64,000 nucleotides of DNA from the NCBI RefSeq assembly GCF_014695975.1, contig NZ_JACJPI010000081.1, forward strand, positions 124,001 through 188,000, in the 5' to 3' direction. This document shows, piece by piece, positions 1 to 9,002 of this stretch; position 1 is the first letter of the stretch; the number at the start of each line of letters is the position of its first letter. The position numbers and the translations under genes are program-made. The notes beneath the pieces were generated by a model. It was not told the DNA's origin and searched no databases. It saw only the letters and a program-made list of their open reading frames with translations. Origin of the DNA: Leptolyngbya sp. FACHB-321 (GTDB lineage: Bacteria; Cyanobacteriota; Cyanobacteriia; Leptolyngbyales; Leptolyngbyaceae).

Positions 1-172
1 AAGTGCACTGCGGTGCCTTTCAACCCAGGCTCTTTCACAGCAACGGGATACATCTTGCTCAGGTTCTCAGCCAAAATTACAGGCATTTTTACTCTTGCTA
101 CGAAACTGCCTCAGTCCAACGTGTAGTTATGCAGGTGCAAATGACTGTTACGCGATCGACACCTCTTCTTTA

Positions 173-210
173 TAGTGCCTGTTTGCGATCTGTAGTGCCT
201 GTTTGCGATC
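173..210. repeat. Tandem direct repeat, about 20 bp x2
   Basis: The 18-base word TAGTGCCTGTTTGCGATC occurs twice, at 173-190 and 193-210, separated by two bases. It lies just upstream of the acetyltransferase gene. No function is evident. The rest of the first 250 bases shows no gene I can support. Confidence 0.8.
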
Positions 211-251
211 ACCCTTAGCCTCTTGCGACTGAAATTAACGGAGTCCCCACC

Positions 252-1241
252 GTGTCTACTTTACTATCTTCAAACATCATCATGCGTCCCTATGCAGGTG
301 AAGCGGATTTGCCCGCGATCGCCCGTTTGATGAATGCCTGCGAAGCGGTCGATCGCGCCGATATTGGCACGTCGGTTGACGAACTACGTCAAGAATTTGC
401 TCACCCTAATTTAGACGCTGCTCGTAACATAAGCCTGTGGCAGAGAAATGACGGAACGCTGATCGGCTTTGGTGCCTTATCAATTCCTCAACCGACCGAA
501 ACCCATAGCGGCTTCCTCAACTTCCACGTTCACCCCATAGCCCGTAACAGCGACATCGAAACCCAGATTTTTGCATGGGGTGAGCAACAGTTACGTGCCG
601 TCGGCGGTAGCGCTCCACTTGAATTGCAGGCAGTCTCCCGCCCTAATCAAGGCGATCGCCCTCGGCTTTTAGAGCGTTACGGCTTTACTGCCAAGCGCTA
701 CTTCTTTCAAATGGCGCGCTCTCTGGCAGAACCAATCCCCACGCCCCAACTTCCCGTTGGGTTTACGCTACGTCACGTCGTCAGTGAGCTGGACGCAGCA
801 GACTGGGTGGCGCTGTTCAATGAATCGTTCATCGATCATTGGAACCATCATCCTATGGCCGTTGAACAGTTCCATTACCACAACCAAGACCCTGATTATG
901 ATCCAGCGTTAGACCTGGTTGCGATCGCGCCTGACGGCACCTTCGCTGCCTTTTGCACTGGCTGCATCTACCCAAACGACAATCAACGCAGCGGACGAAA
1001 CGAGGGCTGGATCGAGGTGCTGGGCACTCGTCGAGGCTTCCGTCGCTTGGGCTTGGGTCGTGCCATGCTGCTCTTGTACCTACAGCAGTTGAGGTCGATC
1101 GGTGCCGAAACTGCCCTCCTGGGTGTAGATTCCGATAATCCCTCTGGCGCACTGCGGTTATATGAATCAGTCGGCTTTCGTCAGCTCCATACAACGATTG
1201 TCTATACGAAAGAGGTGAGGAGCGAAGGGGTAGAAGGGTAA
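252..1241 (+). CDS. GNAT family N-acetyltransferase, tandem double domain
   Basis: 329-residue protein with two GNAT-like halves. The N-terminal half (about residues 10-155) ends in an ERYGFT segment of the kind that closes a GNAT fold. The C-terminal half (about 165-320) has the acetyl-CoA loop RRLGLGRAML near residue 275 and a closing YESVGF motif. Such proteins move an acetyl group from acetyl-CoA to an amine, but the substrate cannot be told. The start is GTG at 252, preceded by ACGGAG. The last codons run into a purine-rich repeat (1215-1260), so the C-terminal tail EVRSEGVEG is probably repeat-derived. Confidence 0.85.
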   Translation: MSTLLSSNIIMRPYAGEADLPAIARLMNACEAVDRADIGTSVDELRQEFAHPNLDAARNISLWQRNDGTLIGFGALSIPQPTETHSGFLNFHVHPIARNSDIETQIFAWGEQQLRAVGGSAPLELQAVSRPNQGDRPRLLERYGFTAKRYFFQMARSLAEPIPTPQLPVGFTLRHVVSELDAADWVALFNESFIDHWNHHPMAVEQFHYHNQDPDYDPALDLVAIAPDGTFAAFCTGCIYPNDNQRSGRNEGWIEVLGTRRGFRRLGLGRAMLLLYLQQLRSIGAETALLGVDSDNPSGALRLYESVGFRQLHTTIVYTKEVRSEGVEG

Positions 1242-1439
1242 AGGGGTAGAAGGGTGAAGAGGTACATCAATTCTGCCTCTGCCTCCCCTGCTTCCCTGCT
1301 CTCGACTTCCCAACTCCCAACTCCCGCCTTCCCCGCAAGTTGCTAAATCTGTAACCAAACATACCTTCCTGTAATTGGGTGTCACAGTGAAGACATCAAA
1401 CAATTTTCACTTCATCGTTCTTTGTGAGGAGAACTTAGC

Positions 1440-2186
1440 ATGATTCATTCAACTTCTTCGATCGACAAATCTGTTTCCTGGCATCGCTTCAAAGCGCTGC
1501 TTATAAGCGCTGGCTTATTGAGTCTTACTTTTGCTAATCCGGTACTGGCACAAGAGAAAATGATGCGAACGCTGACTGTGAGTGGGCGCGGTACAGAAAT
1601 GGTTGCAACAACCATTTCTCAGGTTCGCCTCGGTGTAGAGGCGCAGGGTAAGACAGCAAATGCGGTACAGCAAGAAGTAGCACGGCGATCGAATGCTGTG
1701 ATTAACTTGCTCAAAGCGCGTCAGGTAGACAAACTTGAAACGACAGGCATTAACCTCAACCCCTCCTATCAGTACGACAACGGCAAGCAAACGCTAACGG
1801 GCTACTCTGCCAGCAACATTGTTAGCTTCCGTATTGCAACTGAGAAAGCTGGAACGTTGTTAGATGAGGCAGTTAAAGCGGGTGCATCCCGCATTGACGG
1901 TGTGAGCTTCATTGCTACCGATGAGGCGATCGCGGCAACCCAAAAAACTGCTCTCCGTGAAGCAATACAGGATGCCCAGGCACAGGCAGATGCCGTCTTC
2001 AGCGCCCTTAACTTTACTAAAGGGCAGATCGTCAGCATCCAGGTCAACGGTGCATCTGCACCACCACCACGCCCACTGGAAGACTTTCAAAATATGCGGG
2101 CATCTGCGGCTTCTAAAGCTCCCAGCCCAGTCATTGGTGGCGAACAGGAAGTGCAGGCATCGGTAACATTGCAAATCAGCTACTAG
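1440..2186 (+). CDS. SIMPL domain-containing (DUF541) secreted protein
   Basis: 248 residues. An N-terminal signal peptide (hydrophobic core about residues 18-36, cleavage likely after VLA-QE) shows export to the periplasm. The mature part begins with RTLTVSGRGTEMV, the usual opening of SIMPL/DUF541 proteins, and continues with the family's alternating helix/strand pattern. It ends with a proline patch (APPPRPL) and a beta strand. The family (BP26, YggE) is linked to oxidative-stress tolerance, but its biochemical role is unknown. AGGAG lies 8-12 bases before the ATG. It converges with ssb across a palindromic repeat. Confidence 0.85.
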   Translation: MIHSTSSIDKSVSWHRFKALLISAGLLSLTFANPVLAQEKMMRTLTVSGRGTEMVATTISQVRLGVEAQGKTANAVQQEVARRSNAVINLLKARQVDKLETTGINLNPSYQYDNGKQTLTGYSASNIVSFRIATEKAGTLLDEAVKAGASRIDGVSFIATDEAIAATQKTALREAIQDAQAQADAVFSALNFTKGQIVSIQVNGASAPPPRPLEDFQNMRASAASKAPSPVIGGEQEVQASVTLQISY

Positions 2187-2197
2187 CAAGCGTTTTG

Positions 2198-2272
2198 AGT
2201 GTTTAGTTTTGAGTTTTGAGTTGTCTAAGAGGATCTTCTAACTTAAAACTCAAAACTCATAACTCTTTAAAA
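2198..2272. repeat. Palindromic TTTTGAGTT / AACTCAAAA repeat between convergent genes
   Basis: TTTTGAGTTTTGAGTT near 2207-2222 is mirrored by ACTTAAAACTCAAAACTC near 2240-2257, so the transcript could fold into a long AU-rich hairpin. It lies between the stops of the SIMPL gene and ssb and may end transcription of both. The same 'ctcaaaact' family recurs near 19075, 31400, 43530 and 48061. Confidence 0.55.
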
Positions 2273-2632
2273 CTCGTCATCGTACCCGCCGCTACTTGCG
2301 CCTGCTTCATTGTCGCGCTTGGAACCTAACAAATCGAGCCGCTCCACACGGATGATTGGTTTTGAGCGATCGTCACCTGTACTACGATCCTTCCAGGTAT
2401 CAAACTTGAGTGCGCCTGTCACACCAATAAGACTGCCTTTGCGGACATAGTTAGCGGCAACCTCAGCCGTCTTACCCCACAGCTCTAAATTGAACCAGTC
2501 AGGCTGGTCATTATTGCGCGTTTTGCGATTGACTGCCAGGGTGAGGCTGCACTTAACACTGCCAGACTCAAAATATTTCACATCTGGATCGCCACCAACA
2601 CGACCGACTAGGGTTACAGCATTCAAACTCAT
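2267..2632 (-). CDS. ssb: Single-stranded DNA-binding protein
   Basis: 121 residues. Opens with MSLNAVTLVGRVGGDPDVKY and holds WFNLELWGKTAEVAANYVRKG, the signature of the SSB OB fold (about residues 1-105). A short Gly/Ser linker follows, and an acidic tail ends in DDEF, a shortened form of the protein-interaction tip. SSB coats single-stranded DNA in replication, recombination and repair. The size matches short cyanobacterial SSBs. It is divergent from mreB across a 620-base gap. Confidence 0.93.
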   Translation of the reverse strand: MSLNAVTLVGRVGGDPDVKYFESGSVKCSLTLAVNRKTRNNDQPDWFNLELWGKTAEVAANYVRKGSLIGVTGALKFDTWKDRSTGDDRSKPIIRVERLDLLGSKRDNEAGASSGGYDDEF

Positions 2633-3255
2633 AACTTTTCTGTTAACTCTTTTCTAGGGACTAAGATTGCAATGCACTCCATCATTCCATCTCATCTTAG
2701 GAGCTGAGTCCCAAAATATCGATTGGTACAAATGTATTTTAGCAGCCCTGCTAGCGGTGCGATACGTTTCACTTGTCGATCGATCTTTAGCTTTTGAATC
2801 ATTACTAAAAGATGAACAGCTTTTAATAGCGTGAGGTGGCAGTAGCTGCAAGGCAACGTCTCTTTAGCTAACCTTAGCTATGAGGGCAGAACTCCCCTGC
2901 TTGACCGAAGCTCTAGATCAAGCCCGCGTAGCAGGATTGCTTCTGTAGGTTTATCTATATCTTGCCAGCTACAGAAACTATTTAGTCAGGACTTCAGGCG
3001 TTTTTCAGCCAGCGACCGACTGACCACTAATTGCTGATTATTGCCACAATTGCTACACAAGTCCAAGCTAAAGTCCGGTAACATTACTAAGGTTGGCTGC
3101 TGCATCCTAATGAGCCAATTTTTTATCGTTAAAATCCTGTGCCTGCTGGACTCATAGCGAAAAACATAATAAGATCCAACCTTGATTGCACGTATAGTTG
3201 TGTAGGTGCAAGATCATCCAGCAATTCATTCGTTATTTGAGAGGCATAGAGGCTA
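2633..3255. other. Intergenic region between ssb and mreB
   Basis: About 620 bases without a supportable gene, and the natural place for the divergent promoters of ssb and mreB. I see one 8-bp inverted repeat, TTCTGTAG (2941-2948) with CTACAGAA (2969-2976), which could be part of a leader or small RNA. A CATAATAAG stretch near 3165 resembles a -10 element. Neither is strong evidence. Confidence 0.4.
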
Positions 3256-4293
3256 GTGGGACTTTTTAGTCGCTTTTCCCTATCGCGGGACATGGGCATT
3301 GACCTTGGCACAGCAAATACATTGGTTTATGTGTCAGGCAAAGGTATTGTCCTGCAAGAACCGTCTGTCGTTGCCATGGATCAGGATACGAAGATGCCAT
3401 TGGCAGTGGGAGAAGATGCCAAGCGAATGCTGGGACGGACACCTGGTAACGTGGTAGCACTACGTCCGCTGCGCGATGGTGTTATTGCTGACTTTGACAC
3501 CGCTGAGCTGATGCTGAAGCACTTTATTGCACGAGTGCATGAGGGCAGAACGCTAGTATCGCCTCGAATCGTGATTGGTATCCCTAGCGGCGTAACGGGT
3601 GTTGAGCGCCGTGCGGTGATGGATGCTGCCTCTCAAGCGGGTGCGAGAGATGTTTATTTGATTGATGAACCTGTAGCTGCGGCGATCGGCGCTGGGTTGC
3701 CGGTTGCCGAGCCTACTGGCAACATGATTATTGATATTGGTGGCGGCACTACTGAGGTGGCGGTACTGAGTTTACAAGGAACTGTTTTGAGTGAGTCGGT
3801 GCGTGTCGCAGGCGATGAGCTGAGTGAGTCGATCTCTCAATACATGAAGAAAGTACACAATCTGGTGATTGGTGAACGTACCTCTGAGGAAATTAAAATC
3901 ACGATCGGTTCTGCCTATCCAGTTGATGACGACACCACAATGGAAGTTCGGGGTCTACACTTACTGTCTGGTTTGCCGCGCACGGTAGCTGTGAAAGCTC
4001 CCGAAATTCGTGAAAGTATGTCAGAGCCATTAGCCGTTATTGTGGATGCAGTCAAGCGTACTCTCGAACGCACTCCGCCTGAGCTGGCTGCGGATATTAT
4101 CGATCGCGGCATCATGCTAGCGGGTGGCGGTGCTTTACTTAAGGGCATTGATACCCTGATTAGCCATGAAACAGGCATTGTGGTGCACGTAGCGGCTGAC
4201 CCTCTGAGCTGTGTTGTGCTCGGTACTGGGCGTGTTCTAGAAAACTTCAAGCAATTGGAGCGTGTCTTTAGTGGTCGATCGCGCAACTTTTAG
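3256..4293 (+). CDS. mreB: Rod shape-determining protein MreB
   Basis: 345 residues, full length for MreB. Actin-fold motifs are visible: phosphate-1 [14 protein letters not shown] (about residues 13-26), [10 protein letters not shown] (about 136), phosphate-2 [12 protein letters not shown] (about 158-169) and the adenosine motif [13 protein letters not shown] (about 290). MreB forms membrane-bound filaments that guide lateral cell-wall synthesis. The start is GTG at 3256, behind GAGAGGCATAGAGG. It heads the mreBCD cluster, with mreC 127 bases downstream. Confidence 0.97.
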   Translation: MGLFSRFSLSRDMGIDLGTANTLVYVSGKGIVLQEPSVVAMDQDTKMPLAVGEDAKRMLGRTPGNVVALRPLRDGVIADFDTAELMLKHFIARVHEGRTLVSPRIVIGIPSGVTGVERRAVMDAASQAGARDVYLIDEPVAAAIGAGLPVAEPTGNMIIDIGGGTTEVAVLSLQGTVLSESVRVAGDELSESISQYMKKVHNLVIGERTSEEIKITIGSAYPVDDDTTMEVRGLHLLSGLPRTVAVKAPEIRESMSEPLAVIVDAVKRTLERTPPELAADIIDRGIMLAGGGALLKGIDTLISHETGIVVHVAADPLSCVVLGTGRVLENFKQLERVFSGRSRNF

Positions 4294-4420
4294 TGGTTGC
4301 TTAACGTCAAACGCCTTGAGGAACTGTGCTACTCAGTTTCTATCCCTCCTGAATCGTTCCTTTGCTTTTTTGCAACTGCTGCATTTGGTCAACCGCTCGT
4401 TTAACGCCTAAAACGCCTGC

Positions 4421-5215
4421 ATGTATACCTTGCGCCGCTGGTGGGATCGACACCAGCTCAGAATTATCTTAACGAGCATGGCTGTTGGCTCTGCTTTGAT
4501 CCTGCGGCAGACGCAGGCAACGCCCTTATTTGAGGGCTATCAACTGCTCACTCGTGTCTTTCAGCCTAACGTTGCCCAGCAAAAGCTACTTGAAAATGCT
4601 CAATTCCAGGAATTGCAGCAGCGGCTTACGGAACTCGAAAGCCAGAATCAGCGGTTGCGTGAACTGGTAGGTTACGTTTCGGAATCTAAAAAAGCTGGCA
4701 TTACTGCTCCCGTTGTTGGACGGAGTGCAGACCACTGGTGGCAGCAGCTTATTTTGGGTCGAGGCAGCAGTGACAACGTGAAGGTGGGCTATATTGTCAT
4801 GGCTCCGGGTGGTGTGGTCGGTCGCGTGACCAGCGTGACACCTAACACTAGCCGCGTTTTGCTGCTGAGTGATCCATCCAGCCGCATTGGAGTGACCATT
4901 AGCCGTAGCCGCTTTATGGGTTATATGCGTGGGCAGTCAACGAGCCATGCAGTCATGGAATTTTTTGATAAAGTGCCTGATGTCCGGCGAGGCGATGTTG
5001 TTTCTACGTCATCCTTGAGCCAACTGTTTCCTGCGGGTATGCCAGTAGGGCGGGTAGAGTCGGTAAACCTTAACAAAAGCCCTGCTCCAGAAGCCACGAT
5101 CGAGCTTTCTGCACCGGTTAGCTTTTTGGAGTGGGCAGTAGTGTATCCCCATGATCAGGACGCTGCTTCCGTCGAGATTCCAGGCAAAAAGCCTGCCCCC
5201 CAGCCTGTGCCATGA
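4421..5215 (+). CDS. mreC: Rod shape-determining protein MreC
   Basis: 264 residues. An N-terminal membrane anchor (about 12-30) precedes a coiled coil (about 55-88, NAQFQELQQRLTELESQNQR) and then the beta-rich MreC domain with GRGSSDNVKVGYIV and GGVVGRVTSV. MreC is the periplasmic scaffold that links MreB and MreD to the PBP2/RodA synthases. The C-terminus is Pro/Lys rich. Its stop overlaps the mreD start in ATGA, which implies translational coupling. Confidence 0.95.
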   Translation: MYTLRRWWDRHQLRIILTSMAVGSALILRQTQATPLFEGYQLLTRVFQPNVAQQKLLENAQFQELQQRLTELESQNQRLRELVGYVSESKKAGITAPVVGRSADHWWQQLILGRGSSDNVKVGYIVMAPGGVVGRVTSVTPNTSRVLLLSDPSSRIGVTISRSRFMGYMRGQSTSHAVMEFFDKVPDVRRGDVVSTSSLSQLFPAGMPVGRVESVNLNKSPAPEATIELSAPVSFLEWAVVYPHDQDAASVEIPGKKPAPQPVP

Positions 5216-5769
5216 AAAGCGATTCTTTAGTAGGTACCTGGCAAAGCCAGCCCCTGCAACGGCTTGTTGTAAATGCGGCAGTGACGATCGGTTCGCTGCT
5301 TTTGTGCTTGCTACTTTTGCCGACCCGCTTACCTGGCATGGAGCTAGCGGGCATTGGACCAAATTGGCTTCTCATCTGGGTAGTTGCCTGGAGCGTGAAT
5401 CGAACGATGTTTCAGGGAGCGCTGGCAGGGCTGGTATTGGGCTTGATTCAGGATGGCATGACGGCTCCTATGCCAACACATACCTTAAGCTTGATGGCAG
5501 TCGGTATCCTGACGGCACGTTTGCGTAAGGGGCGCTACATTCAGGAGGACTTTATTTCGGTGGCGCTGATTGCTTTTGGTACAGCGGTCATTGCCGAAAC
5601 TATCATGGCGATTCAGTATAGCTTCCAAGCCGAGCGCTCTCTCGTAGAAATTTGGAACTATCATCAGCTCATTGCTCTGAGTTCTGCCATCCTCAGCAGC
5701 TTGTGGGCACCTGTCGTTTACTTTCCGCTGAATCGCTGGTGGCAGTGGGTCGAGAACCTGGAGCAATAG
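5212..5769 (+). CDS. mreD: Rod shape-determining protein MreD
   Basis: 185 residues, almost wholly hydrophobic, with about five membrane segments and a conserved-looking LAGLVLGLIQDGM stretch (about residue 75-88) typical of MreD. It completes the mreBCD cluster and overlaps mreC by four bases. MreD is a small membrane protein of the elongasome with no known enzymatic activity. The call rests on position plus topology. Confidence 0.9.
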   Translation: MKSDSLVGTWQSQPLQRLVVNAAVTIGSLLLCLLLLPTRLPGMELAGIGPNWLLIWVVAWSVNRTMFQGALAGLVLGLIQDGMTAPMPTHTLSLMAVGILTARLRKGRYIQEDFISVALIAFGTAVIAETIMAIQYSFQAERSLVEIWNYHQLIALSSAILSSLWAPVVYFPLNRWWQWVENLEQ

Positions 5770-5945
5770 TAGTGGTTAGGATTTAACGTACTCCAGCCGC
5801 CAGCCAGCCAAGCAGAGTCGATGGCTCTCCCTTCTTGCTGTTAAAAGGTAAAATGCTCTGCAAGTTGAGTGCCCCTGCGAGGGACGCTTTCTAGCTGCCT
5901 GCCTAGCACCTTAAAATAAAGAAAGTACGGTAAGGATGGTTGGGG

Positions 5946-6248
5946 ATGAATTTAATCTGGACACGCTTTCTGCGATCGGCGTATCGAAGCGAACCAATTA
6001 CCAGTTTTGTGATTACTGCTGGAGTCGTTGAAGCGACAATCGGCGGGCTAGGAGAACACTGGTCGTTAATGACGTTTGGGCTGGGTACGGTTGGGGCTGC
6101 GATCGCGCTGCGCTGGTGGCAGCATCAGCGTCGTCATCTATCGACTGTCAGTGAGCGATCGCCAGTTTACGCCTTGCCGCCCGATTCTTCTCGTCCAGTG
6201 CTGCCTACCTTACGCCTGTCTCAAAAGCCACCCAGCGGCAAACGCTGA
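5946..6248 (+). CDS. Small conserved-type membrane protein, unknown
   Basis: About 100 residues, not recognised. I chose ATG 5946, with AAGGA at 5933-5937 upstream; a TTG two codons earlier is open but too close to that ribosome site. The protein has one or two hydrophobic stretches (about 20-60, SFVITAGVVEATIGGL and LMTFGLGTVGAAIALRWW), then a basic, Pro/Ser-rich tail. It follows mreD in the same direction, 176 bases on. Confidence 0.6.
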   Translation: MNLIWTRFLRSAYRSEPITSFVITAGVVEATIGGLGEHWSLMTFGLGTVGAAIALRWWQHQRRHLSTVSERSPVYALPPDSSRPVLPTLRLSQKPPSGKR

Positions 6249-6333
6249 GTCCTCATCACTGTCCAGCGGTTGTCAAAACAGTTTGTTTGAGCCGGTGCCC
6301 GTTTGATGTCTTGGCAATGAAGGTAATGAGAAT

Positions 6334-6756
6334 ATGATTACTACTGCGACAAAACAACTCCTTAAAATTGGCGAAGTGGCAACCAGCAGCGGGCTACCAG
6401 TCAAAACTATTCGCTACTACGAGGAGATTGGGTTGCTGACACCAACCGTTGAGCGATCGCAGGCAGGCTATCGGCTCTTTAACACAGAGGTATTGAACCG
6501 ACTGGCGTTTGTGAAACGGGCACAGTCGCTTGGTCTGGCGTTGAACGAAATTAGAACGATCCTGACTGTTCATGATGAGGGCGAGCTGCCTTGTTATGAA
6601 GTGAAGCAACACCTTGAAGATAAAGTGGCGATTGTCAGCCAGCAGATTCAGGCGTTAGAAACCCTCCGCGCTGAGTTAAACGGGATTCTCTCCGGTTGGC
6701 AAGAACATCCACCCGCACATGTGATTGAGCAAACGATTTGCCCGAATCTTCAATGA
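6334..6756 (+). CDS. MerR family transcriptional regulator, metal-responsive type
   Basis: 140 residues. The N-terminus LKIGEVATSSGLPVKTIRYY is the MerR winged helix-turn-helix, followed by the ARYRLF-like wing AGYRLFN. A long dimerisation helix spans about 85-120. Two cysteines (C87 in ELPCYEV and C136 in TICPNL) lie where the ZntR/CueR class places metal ligands, so a heavy-metal sensor is likely but the metal is unknown. No divergently transcribed efflux gene is present, so the target is not obvious. Confidence 0.88.
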   Translation: MITTATKQLLKIGEVATSSGLPVKTIRYYEEIGLLTPTVERSQAGYRLFNTEVLNRLAFVKRAQSLGLALNEIRTILTVHDEGELPCYEVKQHLEDKVAIVSQQIQALETLRAELNGILSGWQEHPPAHVIEQTICPNLQ

Positions 6757-6869
6757 GGAACGAGGAGGCATTAAAACTTCCGTCTTCTGTCTTTTACCTT
6801 CTCTCTCCAGCCAAACGCGCCAATCCGCGTCGTGATTTGATACCCTAACTAAAAGACGTGGGAAGAACG

Positions 6870-8033
6870 GTGGACATTCAAATTGGTAGGGGCAAAACCG
6901 CCCGACGGGCATATGGTATTGATGAGATTGCGCTTGTGCCTGGGCAGCGGACTCTTGATCCAAAGCTGGCAGATACACGCTGGCAGCTTGGTGGCATTGA
7001 GCGCGAGATTCCCATCATTGCGAGCGCGATGGATGGTGTGGTTGATGTTGGCATGGCGGTGCGCTTGTCTCAGTTAGGGGCGCTGGGCGTGCTGAATCTG
7101 GAGGGTATCCAAACTCGGTATGCAGACCCCAATCCAGTGCTTGATCGCATTGCGTCCGTAGGCAAAAGCGAGTTTGTCACGCTGATGCAAGAACTCTATG
7201 CAGAACCAATCAAGCCAGAGCTGATTGAGCAACGGATTCACGAAATCAAGCAGCAGGGTGGGGTTGCAGCCGTCAGTGCAACGCCGATCGGTGCGACGAA
7301 GTATGGTGCAGCAGTTGCCAAAGCTGGCGCTGATTTGTTTTTCATACAGGCAACAGTTGTGTCTACGGCTCACTTAGCTCCAGAGTCGGTCGTGCCGCTC
7401 GATCTGGCTCACTTTTGCCAGGAAATGCCGATTCCGGTGATTTTGGGCAACTGCGTGACCTATGAAGTGGCACTCAATCTCATGAAGGCTGGTGCGGCTG
7501 GTGTTCTTGTTGGCATTGGTCCTGGAGCAGCCTGTACCTCACGGGGTGTGCTGGGTGTAGGGGTGCCGCAAGTAACGGCGATCGCAGACTGTGCTGCGGC
7601 TCGCGATGAGTATTATCAAGAAACGGGCAACTACGTCCCTGTCATTGCCGATGGCGGCTTGATCACAGGCGGTGACATCTGCAAGTGCATTGCTTGCGGT
7701 GCAGATGGTGTGATGATTGGTTCTCCCTTTGCCAAAGCCAAAGAAGCACCGGGACGTGGGTATCACTGGGGCATGGCAACGCCAAGTCCAATCTTGCCCC
7801 GTGGCACTCGGATTCGCGTTGATACCACTGGTACATTAGAGCAAATTCTTCGTGGTCCCGCTCAGCTAGACGATGGTACGCACAACTTGCTGGGCGCACT
7901 GCAAACTAGCATGGGGACTTTGGGGGCAAAGAATATCAAAGAAATGCAGCAAGTTGAAATTGTCATTGCTCCTTCTTTGTTGACAGAAGGAAAGGTCTAC
8001 CAGAAAGCGCAACAGTTGGGAATGGGTAAATAG
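6870..8033 (+). CDS. guaB3: GuaB3 family IMP dehydrogenase-related protein
   Basis: 387 residues from the GTG at 6870, giving MDIQIGRGKTARRAYG, the usual cyanobacterial N-terminus. Another GTG four codons upstream is in frame but less likely. It is a TIM-barrel IMPDH/GMPR enzyme without the CBS pair seen in GuaB. The catalytic loop GIGPGAACTSRG carries the active-site Cys, and VIADGGLITGGDI is the phosphate-binding segment. The family acts at the IMP/XMP/GMP branch of purine metabolism with NAD(P). Which direction it runs cannot be read from sequence. Confidence 0.9.
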   Translation: MDIQIGRGKTARRAYGIDEIALVPGQRTLDPKLADTRWQLGGIEREIPIIASAMDGVVDVGMAVRLSQLGALGVLNLEGIQTRYADPNPVLDRIASVGKSEFVTLMQELYAEPIKPELIEQRIHEIKQQGGVAAVSATPIGATKYGAAVAKAGADLFFIQATVVSTAHLAPESVVPLDLAHFCQEMPIPVILGNCVTYEVALNLMKAGAAGVLVGIGPGAACTSRGVLGVGVPQVTAIADCAAARDEYYQETGNYVPVIADGGLITGGDICKCIACGADGVMIGSPFAKAKEAPGRGYHWGMATPSPILPRGTRIRVDTTGTLEQILRGPAQLDDGTHNLLGALQTSMGTLGAKNIKEMQQVEIVIAPSLLTEGKVYQKAQQLGMGK

Positions 8034-8064
8034 AAGCCAGGTGTGAAGCAGCTTCTGTTGGTAT

Positions 8065-8106
8065 TGCTGCATCAAGGAATGATTGCTCTCATCCTTTGAT
8101 GCAGCA
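8065..8106 (+). terminator. Hairpin after guaB3
   Basis: TGCTGCATCAAGGA (8065-8078) pairs with TCCTTTGATGCAGCA (8092-8106) with one bulged base and a 13-base loop. It lies 30 bases after the guaB3 stop. There is no clear T tract behind it, so it may end or stabilise the mRNA rather than act as a classic intrinsic terminator. Confidence 0.5.
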
Positions 8107-8201
8107 GACCTCCTTTAGGTGCTGAAGGAAGCGTTGCGTCAGCCCAAACCTTACCGTCATAAAGTACTCACTTACACATGAAAGGCTAAAGGAACGGCTC
8201 T

Positions 8202-8582
8202 ATGTCCTCCAAACAAAAGCCCGCTAAAGCGAATGTTGCCAGTGCAAGACCGCTCGATCGCGGGCGGGTTGTGTACTCGGAATTTGGCAATGCGGACAAT
8301 ACGGATGCGCTTAAACGAGCCGTTCCCGACCTACCGCCTAATCAGCAAAGCTTGAGAGTAGAGGCATCGCGCGCTGGGCGAAAAGGTAAAACAGTGACGA
8401 TCATTCGTGGCTTTCAAGCAAGCCAAGAGACGCTAACAAACCTGCTCAAAACGCTCAAAGCACATTGCGGTGCCGGCGGTACGCTGAAAGAGAATGAACT
8501 TGAGCTGCAGGGCGATCACAAGCAAAAAATCGTTGAGTTTCTGTTGAAGCTGGGCTACAAGGCAAAAGGCAGCGGTGGTTAG
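8202..8582 (+). CDS. SUI1/eIF1-like translation initiation factor (YciH type)
   Basis: 126 residues. The C-terminal half (about 60-126) is the SUI1 fold with TIIRGFQ, KTLKAHCGAGGTLKENELELQG and the final KLGYKAKG. The N-terminal part is basic and Arg/Lys rich. Bacterial YciH-like proteins bind the small ribosomal subunit and affect start-codon selection in vitro; their importance in vivo is unclear. The gene stands alone, with a weak AAAGGA upstream. Confidence 0.92.
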   Translation: MSSKQKPAKANVASARPLDRGRVVYSEFGNADNTDALKRAVPDLPPNQQSLRVEASRAGRKGKTVTIIRGFQASQETLTNLLKTLKAHCGAGGTLKENELELQGDHKQKIVEFLLKLGYKAKGSGG

Positions 8583-9002
8583 GCCAGCAGCGCATTCGGA
8601 TTCTCCAGAACCAGGAGCAAGTGCCTGAGAATGAGCGAAGTATATGCGAAACTCTCCCCTGCTATATAGGGTTTTACGCTATTAAACAAGGTGCAGATTA
8701 TTGCTGCAAAAGTTGTCTGTCTTGACCTTGTGAACCGCAGTCGCGTGAGACGTATAGTCTTACCCGCCATGGTGGATCTGTGAATCCCTAGCTTGTGGGT
8801 GCTGAGTAGCAAACATTCGGATAAGCTGTACACAGCAGGGACGTTTTTAGGAATGCTGCTTCAATAGGCTACAGTTCTGTCAGTTAGAACTCGATCGTCC
8901 TCGTCGCAGTGTCTTGATTCAGCACCAGTGCTTGGCGCTGATGCGTTTCTGTCGCTGAAGCCCCACCCTGAGCCTCCCAGACGGGAATTTAGGAAGCCCA
9001 TC
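8583..9002. other. Intergenic region before the PP2C gene
   Basis: About 420 bases without a supportable gene. A minus-strand open frame (8579-8833) has no ribosome site and an unremarkable sequence. I see no clear promoter or RNA structure. The region presumably holds the promoter of the phosphatase-kinase pair. Confidence 0.35.

Noticed and set aside
3-218. 71-codon open frame at the left edge
   Set aside because: No ribosome site, a repeat runs through its end, and the composition (many Arg, Cys, His) is that of a chance frame.
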